Positions 6,218 through 13,163 of a DNA stretch of 14,213 nt are shown here, piece by piece. Each line of letters starts with the position of its first letter. Position 1 is the stretch's first letter. Origin of the DNA: an uncultured Clostridia bacterium (GTDB lineage Bacteria; Bacillota; Clostridia; Oscillospirales; Oscillospiraceae); contig CAMWTG010000038.1 of NCBI GenBank assembly GCA_947177115.1, forward strand, positions 1 through 14,213. The letters run 5' to 3'. The translations under genes and the position numbers were made by a program. The notes below the pieces were generated by a model. The model searched no databases and was not told where the DNA came from. It was given only the letters and a program-made list of their open reading frames with translations.

Positions 6218-7504
6218 TCAAAAAGGGCCGCGGCCGGAAACGCCGCCGGACTCGTTCATCTCCCGGGTGATATCCCGGGCCACATAGACCGCTGTTCTCG
6301 GTATATCGTCCGCGCCGGTGCGGGCCAGCACGGCGGTGGCCCGCACCCAGCTGCATTCCGCTCCGTCAGTGGGGACCTCCGGCAGCTTGCGGTACTCCAC
6401 CGCTACGTACGGCGTCCACCAGCGCAGATTCTCCCGCAGGTTCTGAACGTCCATAACGGACAGATAGTTCTCCCGGTCATCAGGGTGGATAAAGTGATTG
6501 GCGTAGAGCCGCAGGGCGGCGGTGAAGTTGATCTCATCGCCCAGAACGTCCCCCACCCGGCGCTGCTGGGTCACAGCGCGGAAGGAGTCCTGCCCCAGGT
6601 CAATATAATAGGTTGAGAAGAACAGGCTGCTCAGGCTGGTGATCATATAGGCCCGATCTTCCAGCGCCTGGAGCTTGGCGGCCTCCTGCAGCTTGTTTTC
6701 CGTGATGTCCTGTCCCAGGATATTGACCATCACCTGGTCCCCCTGCCGGCCATAGAGCACATGGAGCTCGATCCAGCGCACCGCCTCGCTCTGGAGACGG
6801 TACTGGCAGACCTCCTCGCCGTAGTCCTTGATGGTCTCCGCCGTTTTCCGCAGGTGCTCCAGCGACAGTGTGGAGCGGAAAAGCTCCGCGTCATCGGGAT
6901 GGACAAAGCGCTCCAGGGCGTTTTGTATGTAGAGGCCGTAGTCGCCGGTAAGCACTTTGTCTGGGTCGTAGTCCTGCCGCAGGTCGATCCGCTCGCACAT
7001 GCCGCTGTCCAGATATACGGTGTTCAGCATCTGGTAGCGGCACTTGAGGATGGCCGCCATCTGCATATCCCGCTTATTGCGGGCCAGCTGCAGGCCCTCC
7101 CGCAGGGCATCGTGGACATCCTTGAAGCATAGGATGGCGGATTGAGCCTGACCGGTCTTCTGATCCGGGATGACCTCCATCAGATTCCAGCGGTACCCCT
7201 CCGGCGCCTGACGGCGGTAGGTCAGCGTCCGGGCCTCCTGGCCTGCGCGGGGGGCGGCGCGCAGCTGCTCTAGCCGGGTGAAAGAGATAAAGCGCTCCAC
7301 GTCCTCGGGGTGGATCGCGCCGCTTCTGGCGAAGTCCGCCAGCTGCCCGGTGAGGGAGCCGTCTTCCGGCTGCCAGCCATCGGGATCTGAGATCAGCACC
7401 TCGCAGCGGTCCTCTACCAGGTCCGCATGAAGGAGTTTGCGGTAGGTATAGGCGCGGATCTCCGGTACGGTGTTCAGAAGCTTCTCTTGGTTCGTGTTGT
7501 CCAT
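6218..7504 (-). CDS. Tandem triple-PAS protein without output domain
   Basis: A 428-residue soluble protein made of three PAS_3/PAC-like repeats at about 15-135, 150-270 and 285-415. Each repeat carries the landmark (I/V)HP(E/D)D motif (HPED 65-68, HPDD 202-205, HPDD 340-343). Repeats end in PAC-like strands (AILCFKDVHDA, VNILGQDITENK, VYVARDITRE). No kinase, GGDEF, EAL, HD or HTH domain follows: the protein stops just after the last PAC, with a short polar tail. There is no signal peptide or membrane segment. The frame is open to 7594, but that lies upstream of the -10, and the ATG at 7504 has GAGGAGG before it. It is co-transcribed with the REC-GGDEF gene 50 bases downstream, so it is probably a sensor or partner for it. 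Ligand unknown. Confidence 0.82.
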   Translation of the reverse strand: MDNTNQEKLLNTVPEIRAYTYRKLLHADLVEDRCEVLISDPDGWQPEDGSLTGQLADFARSGAIHPEDVERFISFTRLEQLRAAPRAGQEARTLTYRRQAPEGYRWNLMEVIPDQKTGQAQSAILCFKDVHDALREGLQLARNKRDMQMAAILKCRYQMLNTVYLDSGMCERIDLRQDYDPDKVLTGDYGLYIQNALERFVHPDDAELFRSTLSLEHLRKTAETIKDYGEEVCQYRLQSEAVRWIELHVLYGRQGDQVMVNILGQDITENKLQEAAKLQALEDRAYMITSLSSLFFSTYYIDLGQDSFRAVTQQRRVGDVLGDEINFTAALRLYANHFIHPDDRENYLSVMDVQNLRENLRWWTPYVAVEYRKLPEVPTDGAECSWVRATAVLARTGADDIPRTAVYVARDITREMNESGGVSGRGPF

Positions 7505-7578
7505 AGGCTCCTCCTCTTCCAGCTGCGGCGGAAATGGTCCGGCGGCCGATGCGGCGGTCCCGGAAATGATTCGCTGAC

Positions 7579-7607
7579 AGTATAGCACAAACAAAGCCGG
7601 GAATCAA
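7579..7607 (-). promoter_or_regulatory. Promoter of the PAS / REC-GGDEF operon
   Basis: On the minus strand, -35 TTGATT (7602-7607), a 17-base spacer and -10 TATACT (7579-7584) preceded by TGC (extended -10). It lies ~75 bases upstream of the PAS start codon and rules out the start at 7594. Confidence 0.72.
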
Positions 7608-7684
7608 TCCATGGAATGGGCTCTCAGAAAAATTTTGGCGCGGGCACGGCCCTGAAAAAAATTCTGCGGATGCAGAAAAACCTC

Positions 7685-7712
7685 TTGACAAACTGTTCTT
7701 ACTGTGTATACT
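7685..7712 (+). promoter_or_regulatory. Strong promoter of the GntR-ABC operon
   Basis: A perfect -35 TTGACA (7685-7690), 16-base spacer and -10 TATACT (7707-7712). The predicted start is near 7719, giving a ~28-base leader to the TTG start of gntR. The promoter overlaps the inverted repeats at 7693-7732. Confidence 0.85.
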
Positions 7713-7732
7713 GTATATGTACACAAGAACAG
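7693..7732. promoter_or_regulatory. Candidate GntR/YtrA operator, nested inverted repeats
   Basis: An inner repeat GTGTA (7704-7708) pairs with TACAC (7720-7724). An outer repeat CTGTTCTT (7693-7700) pairs with AAGAACAG (7725-7732). The left arm has three extra bases (ACT) between its two parts. The site covers the spacer, -10 and start point of the gntR promoter, so a bound repressor would block it. YtrA-type GntR regulators usually repress their own operon. Confidence 0.6.
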
Positions 7733-7746
7733 ACGGAGGTGAGGCA

Positions 7747-8121
7747 TTGGACGTCATCATCAGCAATTCCAGCGGACAGCCTATCTACGAGCAGATCTGC
7801 CGCCAGATCAAGGGGGCCATCGCCACGGGGAAGCTCCGGCCCGGCGAGCCTCTGCCCTCCATCCGCAGCCTGGCCAGGGACCTGCGCATCAGCGTGATCA
7901 CCACCAAACGCGCCTATGAGGAGCTGGAGCGGGACGGGTTCATCCAGACTGTGGCGGGAAAAGGGAGCTTCGTGGCCCAGCAGGATCTGGAGCTGGCCCG
8001 GGAGAGCAACCTGCGGGAGATCGAACAGCATCTGCAGGCCGCGCTGGAGCTGAGCCGGCAGATCGATCTGCCGCCGGAGGAATTACACAACATACTCACG
8101 GTATTGAGCGAGGAGGACTAA
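7747..8121 (+). CDS. GntR family transcriptional regulator, YtrA subfamily
   Basis: A 124-residue repressor. Residues ~9-76 are the GntR winged helix (QPIYEQICRQIKGAIATGKL, then LPSIRSLARDLRISVITTKRAYEELERDGF and the wing VAGKGSFVA). Residues ~80-124 are the short helical tail of YtrA-type proteins, which is too small to bind large effectors and serves dimerisation. The start is TTG at 7747, with GGAGGTG upstream. The in-frame ATG at 7717 lies at or before the transcription start and is not usable. The ABC ATPase follows after 4 bases. By family precedent it represses its own operon and releases under wall-active antibiotic or related stress. The effector is not visible. Confidence 0.92.
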   Translation: MDVIISNSSGQPIYEQICRQIKGAIATGKLRPGEPLPSIRSLARDLRISVITTKRAYEELERDGFIQTVAGKGSFVAQQDLELARESNLREIEQHLQAALELSRQIDLPPEELHNILTVLSEED

Positions 8122-8125
8122 GGAT

Positions 8126-8980
8126 ATGGATACCAACGCGATCGAGATCAGGGGCCTGACAAAGAGATACAGGGACTTCTCCCTGGAGGACCTGAACCTG
8201 AACCTGCCCTACGGGTGCGTCCTGGGGTTGGTCGGAGAGAATGGGGCGGGAAAGAGCACCACCATCCGTCTCATTATGGACGCTTTGGAGCGGGACAGCG
8301 GCTCTGTTTCCGTGCTGGGGGCGAATAATCAGAGCAAAGAGTTCCTGCATTTAAAGGAGGACATCGGCGTGGTGCTGGACGAGACCTTTGTGCCGGAGAT
8401 CATCAACGCCAAGCAGATGGGCAGGATCATGGCGGGGACCTACAGGAACTGGGACCAGGCCGCCTATGACGGCTGGATCAGGCGTCTGGGCCTGCCCCTG
8501 GAGAAAAAGTTCAAGGATTACTCCCGGGGCATGACCATGAAGCTGGGCATTGCGGCGGCGCTGAGCCATCATCCGAGGCTGCTGCTTCTGGACGAGGCCA
8601 CCGGCGGGCTGGATCCCATGGTCCGGGAGGAGCTGCTGGAGGTGTTCGCGGACTTCGCCGCCGAGGACGGCCACGCGGTGCTGCTCAGCAGCCATATCGT
8701 CAGCGACCTGGAGCGCATCTGTGACTACATCGCCTTTCTGCACAAGGGAAAGCTGGTACTGTGCGAGGAGAAGGACGTACTGCTGGATAAGTATGGCATC
8801 CTGAAATGCACCAAAGAGCAGCTGGCAAACATCCCGCAGGAGGCCGTCCACGGCAAGCGGGTGGGCACCTACGGCGTGGAGGCCCTGGTGGAGCGGGCGT
8901 TCATGCCCCGGGACGCGGTGGTGGACCGGGCCAGCCTGGAGGATATCATCCTGTTTATGGTGAAAGGAGAAAAGCAATGA
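8126..8980 (+). CDS. ABC transporter ATP-binding protein
   Basis: A 284-residue cytoplasmic ATPase of the BcrA/YtrB type. Walker A is GENGAGKST (37-45), the signature is YSRGM (132-136), Walker B is LLLLD (152-156) with catalytic E157, the D-loop is GGLD and the switch histidine is H190. The Q-loop position reads IGVVLDET (80-87), without the usual Gln. The C-terminal ~75 residues form an accessory domain as in related exporters. The RBS AGGAGG lies in the end of gntR. Its stop overlaps the start of the first permease (ATGA), so stoichiometric synthesis is likely. It powers the two membrane proteins that follow. Cargo is unknown; related YtrA-linked systems respond to lipid II-binding antibiotics. 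Confidence 0.94.
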   Translation: MDTNAIEIRGLTKRYRDFSLEDLNLNLPYGCVLGLVGENGAGKSTTIRLIMDALERDSGSVSVLGANNQSKEFLHLKEDIGVVLDETFVPEIINAKQMGRIMAGTYRNWDQAAYDGWIRRLGLPLEKKFKDYSRGMTMKLGIAAALSHHPRLLLLDEATGGLDPMVREELLEVFADFAAEDGHAVLLSSHIVSDLERICDYIAFLHKGKLVLCEEKDVLLDKYGILKCTKEQLANIPQEAVHGKRVGTYGVEALVERAFMPRDAVVDRASLEDIILFMVKGEKQ

Positions 8981-9609
8981 TCGGACTTTTGAAGAAGGAC
9001 TTATATGTGGCGGACAAATCCGGACGGCTGCTGATGGTGCTGGCCCTGATATTCAGTATGGTGCCTTCGCTGGGAGTTTTCGGCAACACCTATGCTATGA
9101 TGCTGGCGGTAATGATGCCGTTGAGCTCTATCGCCTACGATGAACGGTGCAAGTGGGACCGGTATGCGGCTATGCTGCCCTACCGGACGGGCCAGCTTGT
9201 GTGGAGCAAATATCTGCTGTCCTACCTTTATACCCTGCTGGGCGGCGGCATCATTGTGCTGGGGGCGTTCCTGCGGGGCATGACCACGGGGGCGGCGGAC
9301 TGGAAGGAGACGGCGGAAACGAGCATCATGCTGGCTGTCGTCATGCTGTTCATCACCGCGCTGGGCCTGCCGATGCTGTACCGGTTCGGCTCCGAAAAGG
9401 GGCGGCTTGCGATGATCCTCTGCATGGGCGTTGGCGTTGGCGCGGCCATGGGGCTGATGGGCATTTTCGGAGAGCCTCCGAAGCTGCTGGAGCTGCCTCT
9501 GCCGGTGGTGGCCGCTGGAATCGCCGCCCTGGCGGCGGGAGCTACCTGGTTGTCCTTCCGGTTGAGCGTACATTTCTATAAGAAGCGCCAAAATGGTGCG
9601 TATGTCTGA
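8977..9609 (+). CDS. ABC-2 type permease (ABC2_membrane_5-like), first copy
   Basis: A 210-residue membrane protein with about six hydrophobic segments (roughly 17-34, 38-54, 78-98, 114-133, 144-163, 174-195). The soluble loop DERCKWDRYAAMLPYR (55-70) and the LPMLYRFGSEKGR block (131-143) match those in the next permease and are typical of this small ABC-2 family. It starts inside the stop of the ATPase gene (ATGA overlap) with AAAGGAG upstream. It probably pairs with the second permease as a heterodimer around the ATPase. Cargo unknown. Confidence 0.88.
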   Translation: MIGLLKKDLYVADKSGRLLMVLALIFSMVPSLGVFGNTYAMMLAVMMPLSSIAYDERCKWDRYAAMLPYRTGQLVWSKYLLSYLYTLLGGGIIVLGAFLRGMTTGAADWKETAETSIMLAVVMLFITALGLPMLYRFGSEKGRLAMILCMGVGVGAAMGLMGIFGEPPKLLELPLPVVAAGIAALAAGATWLSFRLSVHFYKKRQNGAYV

Positions 9610-9640
9610 CCGATTAAAATAGGGATAGGAGGCGGACGCC

Positions 9641-10282
9641 ATGCTGGCGATGCTGCGGAAGGACTGCTACGTCATGGGAAAATATACGGTGGTGCTCATC
9701 ATCACTTGGGCGGCGGCAGCGGGGGTATTGATCTGGTTTCCCAAGACAGATGCCAGTTTTCTCTATTACCTTATGCCTGCTATGAGCGTTACGATTGCGC
9801 TGAACGCCGTCAGCACCGACCACGAGTGCTGCTGGGACCGTTTCGCGGCCATGACGCCCCTTCGCCCCTGGCAGTTGGTGCTGGAAAAATATCTGTTCAC
9901 TTACGGCACATTGGCTTTGATGGCAGGTTTGAGTTTTCTTGTGGTCTGGGCAGCCGCCTCGGATGAGAACAGCTCTAGTATATGGGTGGCCATTGTGCTC
10001 GTGCTGCTGTTCGTTGATATGTCCCTGCCTCTGGTCTACCGCTTCGGACGGCAGAAAGGCGGGATGACCCTGATGATCTTCTGGGGCCTTGTGGCGGCAT
10101 TGATCCTGGGGGCGGCACATTGGAACTACGGGCTGATCGAAACTGCTTTCGGCTGGGTGGAAGAGGTTCCCGCCCCGGCCCTGGCGGCAGGGATCGCCGT
10201 ATTTCTGGCCGCGGCAAATGCCTGGTCTTTCTATCTCTCTGTCCGCTTCTATGCCCGCCGCCAGCGGGGCTGGTATGACTGA
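9641..10282 (+). CDS. ABC-2 type permease (ABC2_membrane_5-like), second copy
   Basis: A 213-residue paralogue of the previous gene with the same hydrophobic profile. Shared blocks are DHECCWDRFAAMTPLRPWQLVLEKYLFTY against DERCKWDRYAAMLPYRTGQLVWSKYLLSY, and LPLVYRFGRQKG against LPMLYRFGSEKG. Both end in a basic tail after the last helix (YARRQ / YKKRQ). AGGAGG lies 8 bases before the ATG, and the gap from the first permease is 31 bases. It is the last gene of the operon. No convincing terminator hairpin follows before the MATE promoter, so some read-through into the MATE gene is possible. Confidence 0.88.
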   Translation: MLAMLRKDCYVMGKYTVVLIITWAAAAGVLIWFPKTDASFLYYLMPAMSVTIALNAVSTDHECCWDRFAAMTPLRPWQLVLEKYLFTYGTLALMAGLSFLVVWAAASDENSSSIWVAIVLVLLFVDMSLPLVYRFGRQKGGMTLMIFWGLVAALILGAAHWNYGLIETAFGWVEEVPAPALAAGIAVFLAAANAWSFYLSVRFYARRQRGWYD

Positions 10283-10366
10283 CATATCCTCTTAGGTAGA
10301 AGTACAAGCAAAACGGCAGAAATTTTTCATCTTTTTGGGTAAACTGCAAAACTTTTATATCCCGTA

Positions 10367-10395
10367 TTGACATAAAAATTTCTACATGCTACCAT
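10367..10395 (+). promoter_or_regulatory. Promoter of the MATE gene
   Basis: A perfect -35 TTGACA (10367-10372), a 17-base spacer and -10 TACCAT (10390-10395) preceded by TGC (extended -10). The predicted start is near 10402, inside the left arm of the inverted repeat. Confidence 0.65.
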
Positions 10396-10450
10396 GATAG
10401 CACCGCTTGTGAGCTGTCGCTGTGACAGGCTGATAAGCGGTGCTATTATG
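10393..10450 (+). repeat. Long inverted repeat in the MATE promoter/leader
   Basis: The arms at 10393-10408 and 10435-10450 pair over 16 positions, with one G-T. The 26-base loop contains a second stem, CTGTC (10414-10418) with GACAG (10424-10428). No T run follows, so it is not a classical terminator. The left arm overlaps the -10 and start point. A near-palindrome GCTACCATGATAGC (10388-10401) lies over the same place. It could be an operator, a leader RNA structure, or a small mobile-repeat relic. Confidence 0.7.
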
Positions 10451-10525
10451 TCAAGCCCCCGCCGGGTCAAGCTCCGGCGGCAGATCACAAAAAGGGAAGC
10501 GGGTCCCGGAAAGGAACAAAGGATA

Positions 10526-11890
10526 ATGGAAGAAAAAGAGATCAAACCACAGGAAAACAAAATGGGCGTCTTGCCCATCAACCGTCTGCTGGTGAGCATG
10601 TCGGTGCCCATCATGCTCAGCATGCTGGTCCAGGCGCTGTACAACATCGTGGACAGTATTTTCGTCTCCCGGATCAGCGAGAACGCGCTGAATGCGGTGA
10701 GTTTGGCTTTCCCGGTGCAGAACCTGATGATTGCGGTGGCCACCGGTACCGGTGTGGGCATCAACGCCCTGCTCAGCAAAAGCCTGGGAGAGAAGAGGTT
10801 CGAGCGGGCCAATCTGACCGCCGCCAACGGTGTGTTTCTCGGCGTGTGCAGTGCGGCGGTATTTGCCGTGTTGGGGGCGTTGTTCTCCAGAACGTTTTTC
10901 CTGGTACAGACTGATGTGGCGGAGATCGTGGATGGCGGTACAGCATATATTCAGATCTGCACAATATGCTCCCTGGGCATTTTCGTGTCCATCAGTGTTG
11001 AACGCCTGCTTCAAGCAACCGGCAGGACCATCTATAGTATGATCATGCAGATGGTGGGCGCGGTAACCAATATGATCTTCGACCCGATCTTCATCTTTGT
11101 GTTCGATATGGGCGTGGCAGGCGCGGCCTGGGCCACTGTGCTGGGCCAGGTGATAGGGGCCGCTCTGGGCATCTGGTTCAACGCCAGAAGAAACCCGGAG
11201 ATCACCCTGTCCTTCAAGGGATTCCGGCCCAATGGGTTTATCATCCGCCGTATCTATTCCGTAGGCGTGCCTTCTATCATTATGGCCTCTATTGGATCCG
11301 TCATGACCTTTGGCCTGAACAAGATCCTGATCGGGCTAGCCACCACCGCTACTGCGGTATTGGGGGTGTACTTCAAGCTGCAGAGCTTTGTATTCATGCC
11401 GGTGTTCGGCCTCAATAACGGTATGGTGCCGATTGTGGCCTACAACTTCGGTGCAAGGAAACCGGAGCGGATGCTGAAAACCGTGAAACTGGGCATCTGT
11501 TACGCCACAGGCATCATGGTCCTGGGCGTGGCGGTGTTTCAGCTGTTTCCCGGCGTACTGCTTGGGATGTTTGAGGCATCGGAGCTGATGCTGGAGATCG
11601 GCGTTCCCGCATTGAAGATCATCAGCCTCCATTTTGTGTTGGCAGGCTTCGGCATTGTTTCCTCTTCGTTCTTCCAGGCATTGGGCCACGGGGTCTTAAG
11701 CCTTATCATCTCCCTGGTGCGGCAGCTGATCGTGCTGCTGCCGGCGGCGTGGCTGCTGAGCCTGTCGGGCCAGGTGGAGTTGGTGTGGTGGGCATTCCCC
11801 ATTGCGGAGGTATTTTCCGTTACGCTGAGCGTTATTTTCTTGTTTTATGTCCACCGCAGGGAGATCAGGTCCATGACCATGCCGGAGTGA
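10526..11890 (+). CDS. MATE family multidrug/toxin efflux transporter
   Basis: A 454-residue integral membrane protein with about 12 helices in two six-helix halves, the normal size for MATE pumps. These exchange Na+ or H+ for cationic drugs or metabolites. Family blocks are seen at the start (SVPIMLSMLVQALYNIVDSIFVS), in TM2 (GTGVGINALLSKSLGEK), near TM5/6 (ERLLQATGRT; DPIFIFVFDMGVAGAAWATVLGQ) and in the second half (VFMPVFGLNNGMVPIVAYNFGARKPER; SSFFQALGHG). It resembles the MepA/DinF-like clade of Clostridia. The frame is open back to 10394, but the upstream part is basic and low in hydrophobicity. The ATG at 10526 follows a GGAAAGGA site and gives the standard N-terminus. It has its own promoter and leader repeat. 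The substrate cannot be read from sequence. Confidence 0.93.
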   Translation: MEEKEIKPQENKMGVLPINRLLVSMSVPIMLSMLVQALYNIVDSIFVSRISENALNAVSLAFPVQNLMIAVATGTGVGINALLSKSLGEKRFERANLTAANGVFLGVCSAAVFAVLGALFSRTFFLVQTDVAEIVDGGTAYIQICTICSLGIFVSISVERLLQATGRTIYSMIMQMVGAVTNMIFDPIFIFVFDMGVAGAAWATVLGQVIGAALGIWFNARRNPEITLSFKGFRPNGFIIRRIYSVGVPSIIMASIGSVMTFGLNKILIGLATTATAVLGVYFKLQSFVFMPVFGLNNGMVPIVAYNFGARKPERMLKTVKLGICYATGIMVLGVAVFQLFPGVLLGMFEASELMLEIGVPALKIISLHFVLAGFGIVSSSFFQALGHGVLSLIISLVRQLIVLLPAAWLLSLSGQVELVWWAFPIAEVFSVTLSVIFLFYVHRREIRSMTMPE

Positions 11891-11941
11891 ACCAGGAGAA
11901 AGCGGCTGGAGGAATCACGGGGCATCTTCCAAGGTACGCAA

Positions 11942-11977
11942 AGACGTGGGGGCCGCATTCAGCGGCCCCCACGTTTC
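11942..11977. terminator. Bidirectional terminator after the MATE gene
   Basis: A perfect 13-bp stem, very GC-rich (11944-11956 with 11962-11974), with an ATTCA loop, followed by TTTC on the + strand and CTTTG on the minus strand. It lies between the MATE stop and the convergent membrane-protein gene. Confidence 0.82.
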
Positions 11978-11995
11978 CTGTATTCGAAGATCAGG

Positions 11996-12547
11996 TCAGC
12001 TGTATCTGTCCAGCCGATCCGCACCCCGGACGAGGAGACTGTGATAAGCGTACAGATCCCAGTCTGTCCATGATCGCTCTGCCACAACAGTCTGTCCTTC
12101 AAAGGTTTGCACTTGGTCGCGTCCTGCCCATATGGCAGAAAACAGCAGCCCGTACCAGCTGAGTACAAGGCCCAAGAATATGCCCGCAGCCAAAACAGCG
12201 CAGCGGCCCAGCCCTCTTGCTGCCGGTCTCCACCGTATGGTTTTTCTCCACAGGAACAGCGCGGCCCGCAGCAGGAGCAAGGTGAGCCCCGCCGCATAGG
12301 CGAAGCCGCAGGGCAGTTTCACACAGCTGCGCCACGCGAGGCCCCGGGCAGACAAGATCATGCCGCCTCCGCCCGCAATGACCAGCGGCAGGGCCAGCAG
12401 AGCAAAATGGCACCAGGCTAGGAGTCTTTTCCATCCGGAGGCTCTCAGGGCGATGAGCGCCACAGAAATGGCCGGAATAAGAAACATGCAGGCATAAACT
12501 ATGATATAAACAATGTAATACATAATTTGCAGCGATCCTTTCCCCAT
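11996..12547 (-). CDS. Four-helix membrane protein of unknown function
   Basis: A 183-residue protein not recognised as a named family. Hydrophobic segments lie at about 9-34, 42-64, 80-100 and 115-140, separated by Arg/Lys-rich turns (RASGWKR, WRKTIRWRPAARGLGR). A polar C-terminal tail (141-183) with FEGQTVVAERSWTDWDLYAYHSLLV is probably exposed. Codon use (CTG, GCC, GGC) is like that of its neighbours, so it looks genuinely coding. The start at 12547 has GGAG 8 bases upstream. An ATG eight codons later (12523) would also give a good first helix and cannot be excluded. No promoter was found close by; it may depend on the XRE/DUF2975 transcript. It ends before the shared terminator at 11942-11977. 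Confidence 0.65.
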   Translation of the reverse strand: MGKGSLQIMYYIVYIIVYACMFLIPAISVALIALRASGWKRLLAWCHFALLALPLVIAGGGGMILSARGLAWRSCVKLPCGFAYAAGLTLLLLRAALFLWRKTIRWRPAARGLGRCAVLAAGIFLGLVLSWYGLLFSAIWAGRDQVQTFEGQTVVAERSWTDWDLYAYHSLLVRGADRLDRYS

Positions 12548-12710
12548 TGATGCATCTCCAGATCAATACTTCGCTCCAGCAGCTCCGTGTCCGGACAAAG
12601 GGGCTGCGGTAGTCATAGCAATTACAGCTGCTGCTCAGGAAGGCCTGCTCTTCCGCGATCATCCGGCTGTCCCGCTCCACAACACGGTTGTCTAGCGCGA
12701 CAGAAACAGG
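12499..12710 (-). pseudogene. Possible remnant of a protein gene, frame-disrupted
   Basis: On the minus strand, one frame reads LDNRVVERDSRMIAEEQAFL and then SSSCNCYDYRSPFV (about 12710-12575). A second frame then reads PDTELLERSIDLEMHQW (about 12580-12535) and continues to a stop at 12499. Each half looks protein-like and a single indel would join them. The combined product matches nothing I recognise. No ribosome binding site was found and the upstream 12715-12795 is AT-rich. This may be a decayed gene between the XRE block and the four-helix protein, or chance open frames. Confidence is low. Confidence 0.25.
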
Positions 12711-12744
12711 CTAAGTGTTCATTCTGAAGTAGATATAGAAATGA

Positions 12745-12939
12745 TTATTCCGCATAAGGAAAATATGGGACAGTTATTGAAGCAGATATAAATTGGAGCT
12801 GCGCGCCGGAGAGCATCAGCAGCGCAGGCAGAAGCGGCAGTGCCAGCGCGGTCCGGCGTATCCGCTTTTTGCCGCCCCAGGACCACAGCCCCGGGGGCAG
12901 CGCGGACAGAATGGGGCCCAGCGGCCATAGGCTGGTCAC
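12745..12939 (-). CDS. Possible 64-residue membrane protein coupled to the XRE gene
   Basis: GTG at 12939 overlaps the XRE stop as GTGA, with GAGGAG just upstream inside the XRE gene. The product has a hydrophobic start (LWPLGPILSALPPGLW), a basic turn (GGKKRIRRT), one strong helix (ALALPLLPALLMLSGAQL) and a short tail ending in PYFPYAE. Base composition falls sharply in the last ~15 codons, so it may be a truncated or decayed version of a longer membrane protein. No family recognised. Coding status is uncertain, but the coupled start is suggestive. Confidence 0.4.
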   Translation of the reverse strand: MTSLWPLGPILSALPPGLWSWGGKKRIRRTALALPLLPALLMLSGAQLQFISASITVPYFPYAE

Positions 12940-13148
12940 TTCTCCTCTTCTGCATACTCCAAAATATCCCCCGGCTGGCAGTCCAGGGCCTTACAGATGG
13001 CCTCCAGCGTGGAGAAACGCACCGCTTTGGCCTTGTTGGTTTTCAGTACCGACAGGTTGGCGATGGTCACGTCCACCTGCTCGGACAGCTGGCTGAGGGA
13101 CATCTTGCGCTTTGCCAGCATCACGTCCAGATTCACGATGATTGGCAT
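12936..13148 (-). CDS. Small XRE-family (Cro/CI, YozG-like) transcriptional regulator
   Basis: A 70-residue protein that is almost entirely one helix-turn-helix domain: VMLAKRKMSLSQLSEQVDVTIANLSVLKTNKAKAVRFSTLEAICKALDCQPGDIL covers residues ~9-63. The recognition part is SLSQLSEQVDVTIANLSVL. The ending CQPGDILEY is standard for the short Cro/CI type, and the acidic tail is EEEK. AAGGAGG lies 7 bases upstream of the ATG. It follows the DUF2975 gene by 15 bases, a pairing common in Firmicutes (YozG with YoaS-like membrane proteins). It is expected to bind DNA as a dimer and to control its own operon. Confidence 0.92.
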   Translation of the reverse strand: MPIIVNLDVMLAKRKMSLSQLSEQVDVTIANLSVLKTNKAKAVRFSTLEAICKALDCQPGDILEYAEEEK

Positions 13149-13163
13149 GTGTCCGCCTCCTTC

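Noticed and set aside
7505..7594. Longer start for the triple-PAS gene at 7594
   Set aside because: This start is upstream of the well-formed -10 at 7579-7584, and the extension has no PAS-like sequence. The ATG at 7504 has a strong ribosome binding site.
10394..10525. N-terminal extension of the MATE protein from the ATG at 10394
   Set aside because: The extension starts upstream of the predicted transcript start, lies inside the inverted repeat and is a basic, non-hydrophobic stretch. The ATG at 10526 with GGAAAGGA upstream gives the family's normal N-terminus.
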